From contig NZ_VKGK01000031.1 of the NCBI RefSeq assembly GCF_007197645.1, forward strand, positions 1-63,379: 63,379 nt of DNA, in the 5' to 3' direction. This DNA is from Shewanella hanedai. GTDB taxonomy: Bacteria; Pseudomonadota; Gammaproteobacteria; Enterobacterales; Shewanellaceae. The notes under the pieces are model-generated. The model was not told the origin of the DNA. It did not search any database and worked only from the letters and a program-made list of their open reading frames with translations. Each line of letters starts with the position of its first letter. Position 1 is the stretch's first letter. The translations under genes were made by a program, and so were the position numbers. Below are positions 63,281-63,379 of this stretch, piece by piece.

Positions 63281-63379
63281 AGCGCTGTTCACCGCTTTGA
63301 GTGAACCATCTGTATCACCAGATGACCCTATGGCTCTGAATAAAGTAGCGAGCCAGACAATGTAACGAAATTTGGTTTT
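63260..63379 (+). mobile_element. probable 5' end of a group II intron
   Basis: Beginning exactly at the break in the sugar transporter, the sequence reads GTGCGACGTGAAGTCGTATGAAG. GTGCG is the consensus 5' end of group II introns, and GCGAC/GTCGT can form a stem typical of the start of domain I. Only 120 bp are visible, so domains IV-VI and the reverse transcriptase cannot be seen. An insertion sequence end is an alternative, but no inverted repeat or known IS end was recognised. Confidence 0.55.

Overview
The window looks like a stretch of a marine gammaproteobacterial chromosome, most likely Shewanella. Gene content and style point that way: DUF2913, DUF3634 and TorF-type porin genes, a c-di-GMP riboswitch in front of a ChiA-type chitinase, a Vibrio-type adenine riboswitch in front of add, a Puu-type putrescine pathway, and many short dispersed repeats. 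This is judged from protein families and motifs only; no database search was possible. No rRNA or tRNA gene was recognised.

Layout. 1-2.8 kb is accessory DNA: a cut-off minus-strand gene with three iterons in front of it (probably a transposase end), an attC-like site with an AT-rich cassette-like gene, a decayed tandem repeat block and a 41-residue membrane peptide gene. 2.8-9 kb holds DUF2913, a secreted thioredoxin-fold protein, an RhlE-like helicase, aminopeptidase P and an MFS carrier. 9.2-13.5 kb has an M24 peptidase and the riboswitch-controlled chitinase. 13.7-19.6 kb is envelope and housekeeping: FKBP, CSD-DUF1294, DUF418, hotdog protein, a DUF368 (PopT-like) protein, a lipoprotein, DUF3634 and a TorF porin. 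19.7-26.2 kb carries amine and beta-alanine catabolism (cupin, mmsA, omega-transaminase, divergent puuC) and a dicarboxylate symporter. 26.5-31.2 kb has a MITE, an MBL hydrolase with a divergent LysR gene, and nucleoside salvage (RihA-like hydrolase, adenine riboswitch, add). 32.2-35.9 kb is a GadC-like permease, glutaminase and porin operon. 36-39.3 kb has a PqqB-like MBL protein and an acyltransferase/LytTR pair. 39.6-46.7 kb is poorly understood: a secreted protein, a membrane/secreted pair, a single-CxxCH protein, an array of six DNA palindromes, and a DUF4041/GIY-YIG protein. 47-57.5 kb is the main putrescine locus (puuB-like, puuR, puuD, puuA, potF-potG-potH-potI, puuB). 58-63.3 kb is a LacI-controlled beta-glucoside locus (lacI, GPH symporter, GH1, divergent sugar MFS). 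The last gene is cut at codon Phe354 by sequence that starts like a group II intron.

How it fits together. Putrescine enters through PotFGHI, is glutamylated by PuuA, oxidised by PuuB and by PuuC (encoded 25 kb away), and hydrolysed by PuuD to GABA; PuuR is the expected repressor. The transaminase-MmsA pair next to puuC fits beta-alanine or propionaldehyde-type products from related polyamines. Chitinase is set by c-di-GMP, and adenosine deaminase by adenine. The beta-glucoside genes share a LacI-type palindrome. The glutaminase operon probably takes up glutamine and releases glutamate plus ammonia.

The least explained parts are the 44.5-44.8 kb palindrome array next to the GIY-YIG gene, the 39.6-44.5 kb secreted proteins, the 41-residue membrane peptide and the attC-like cassette.
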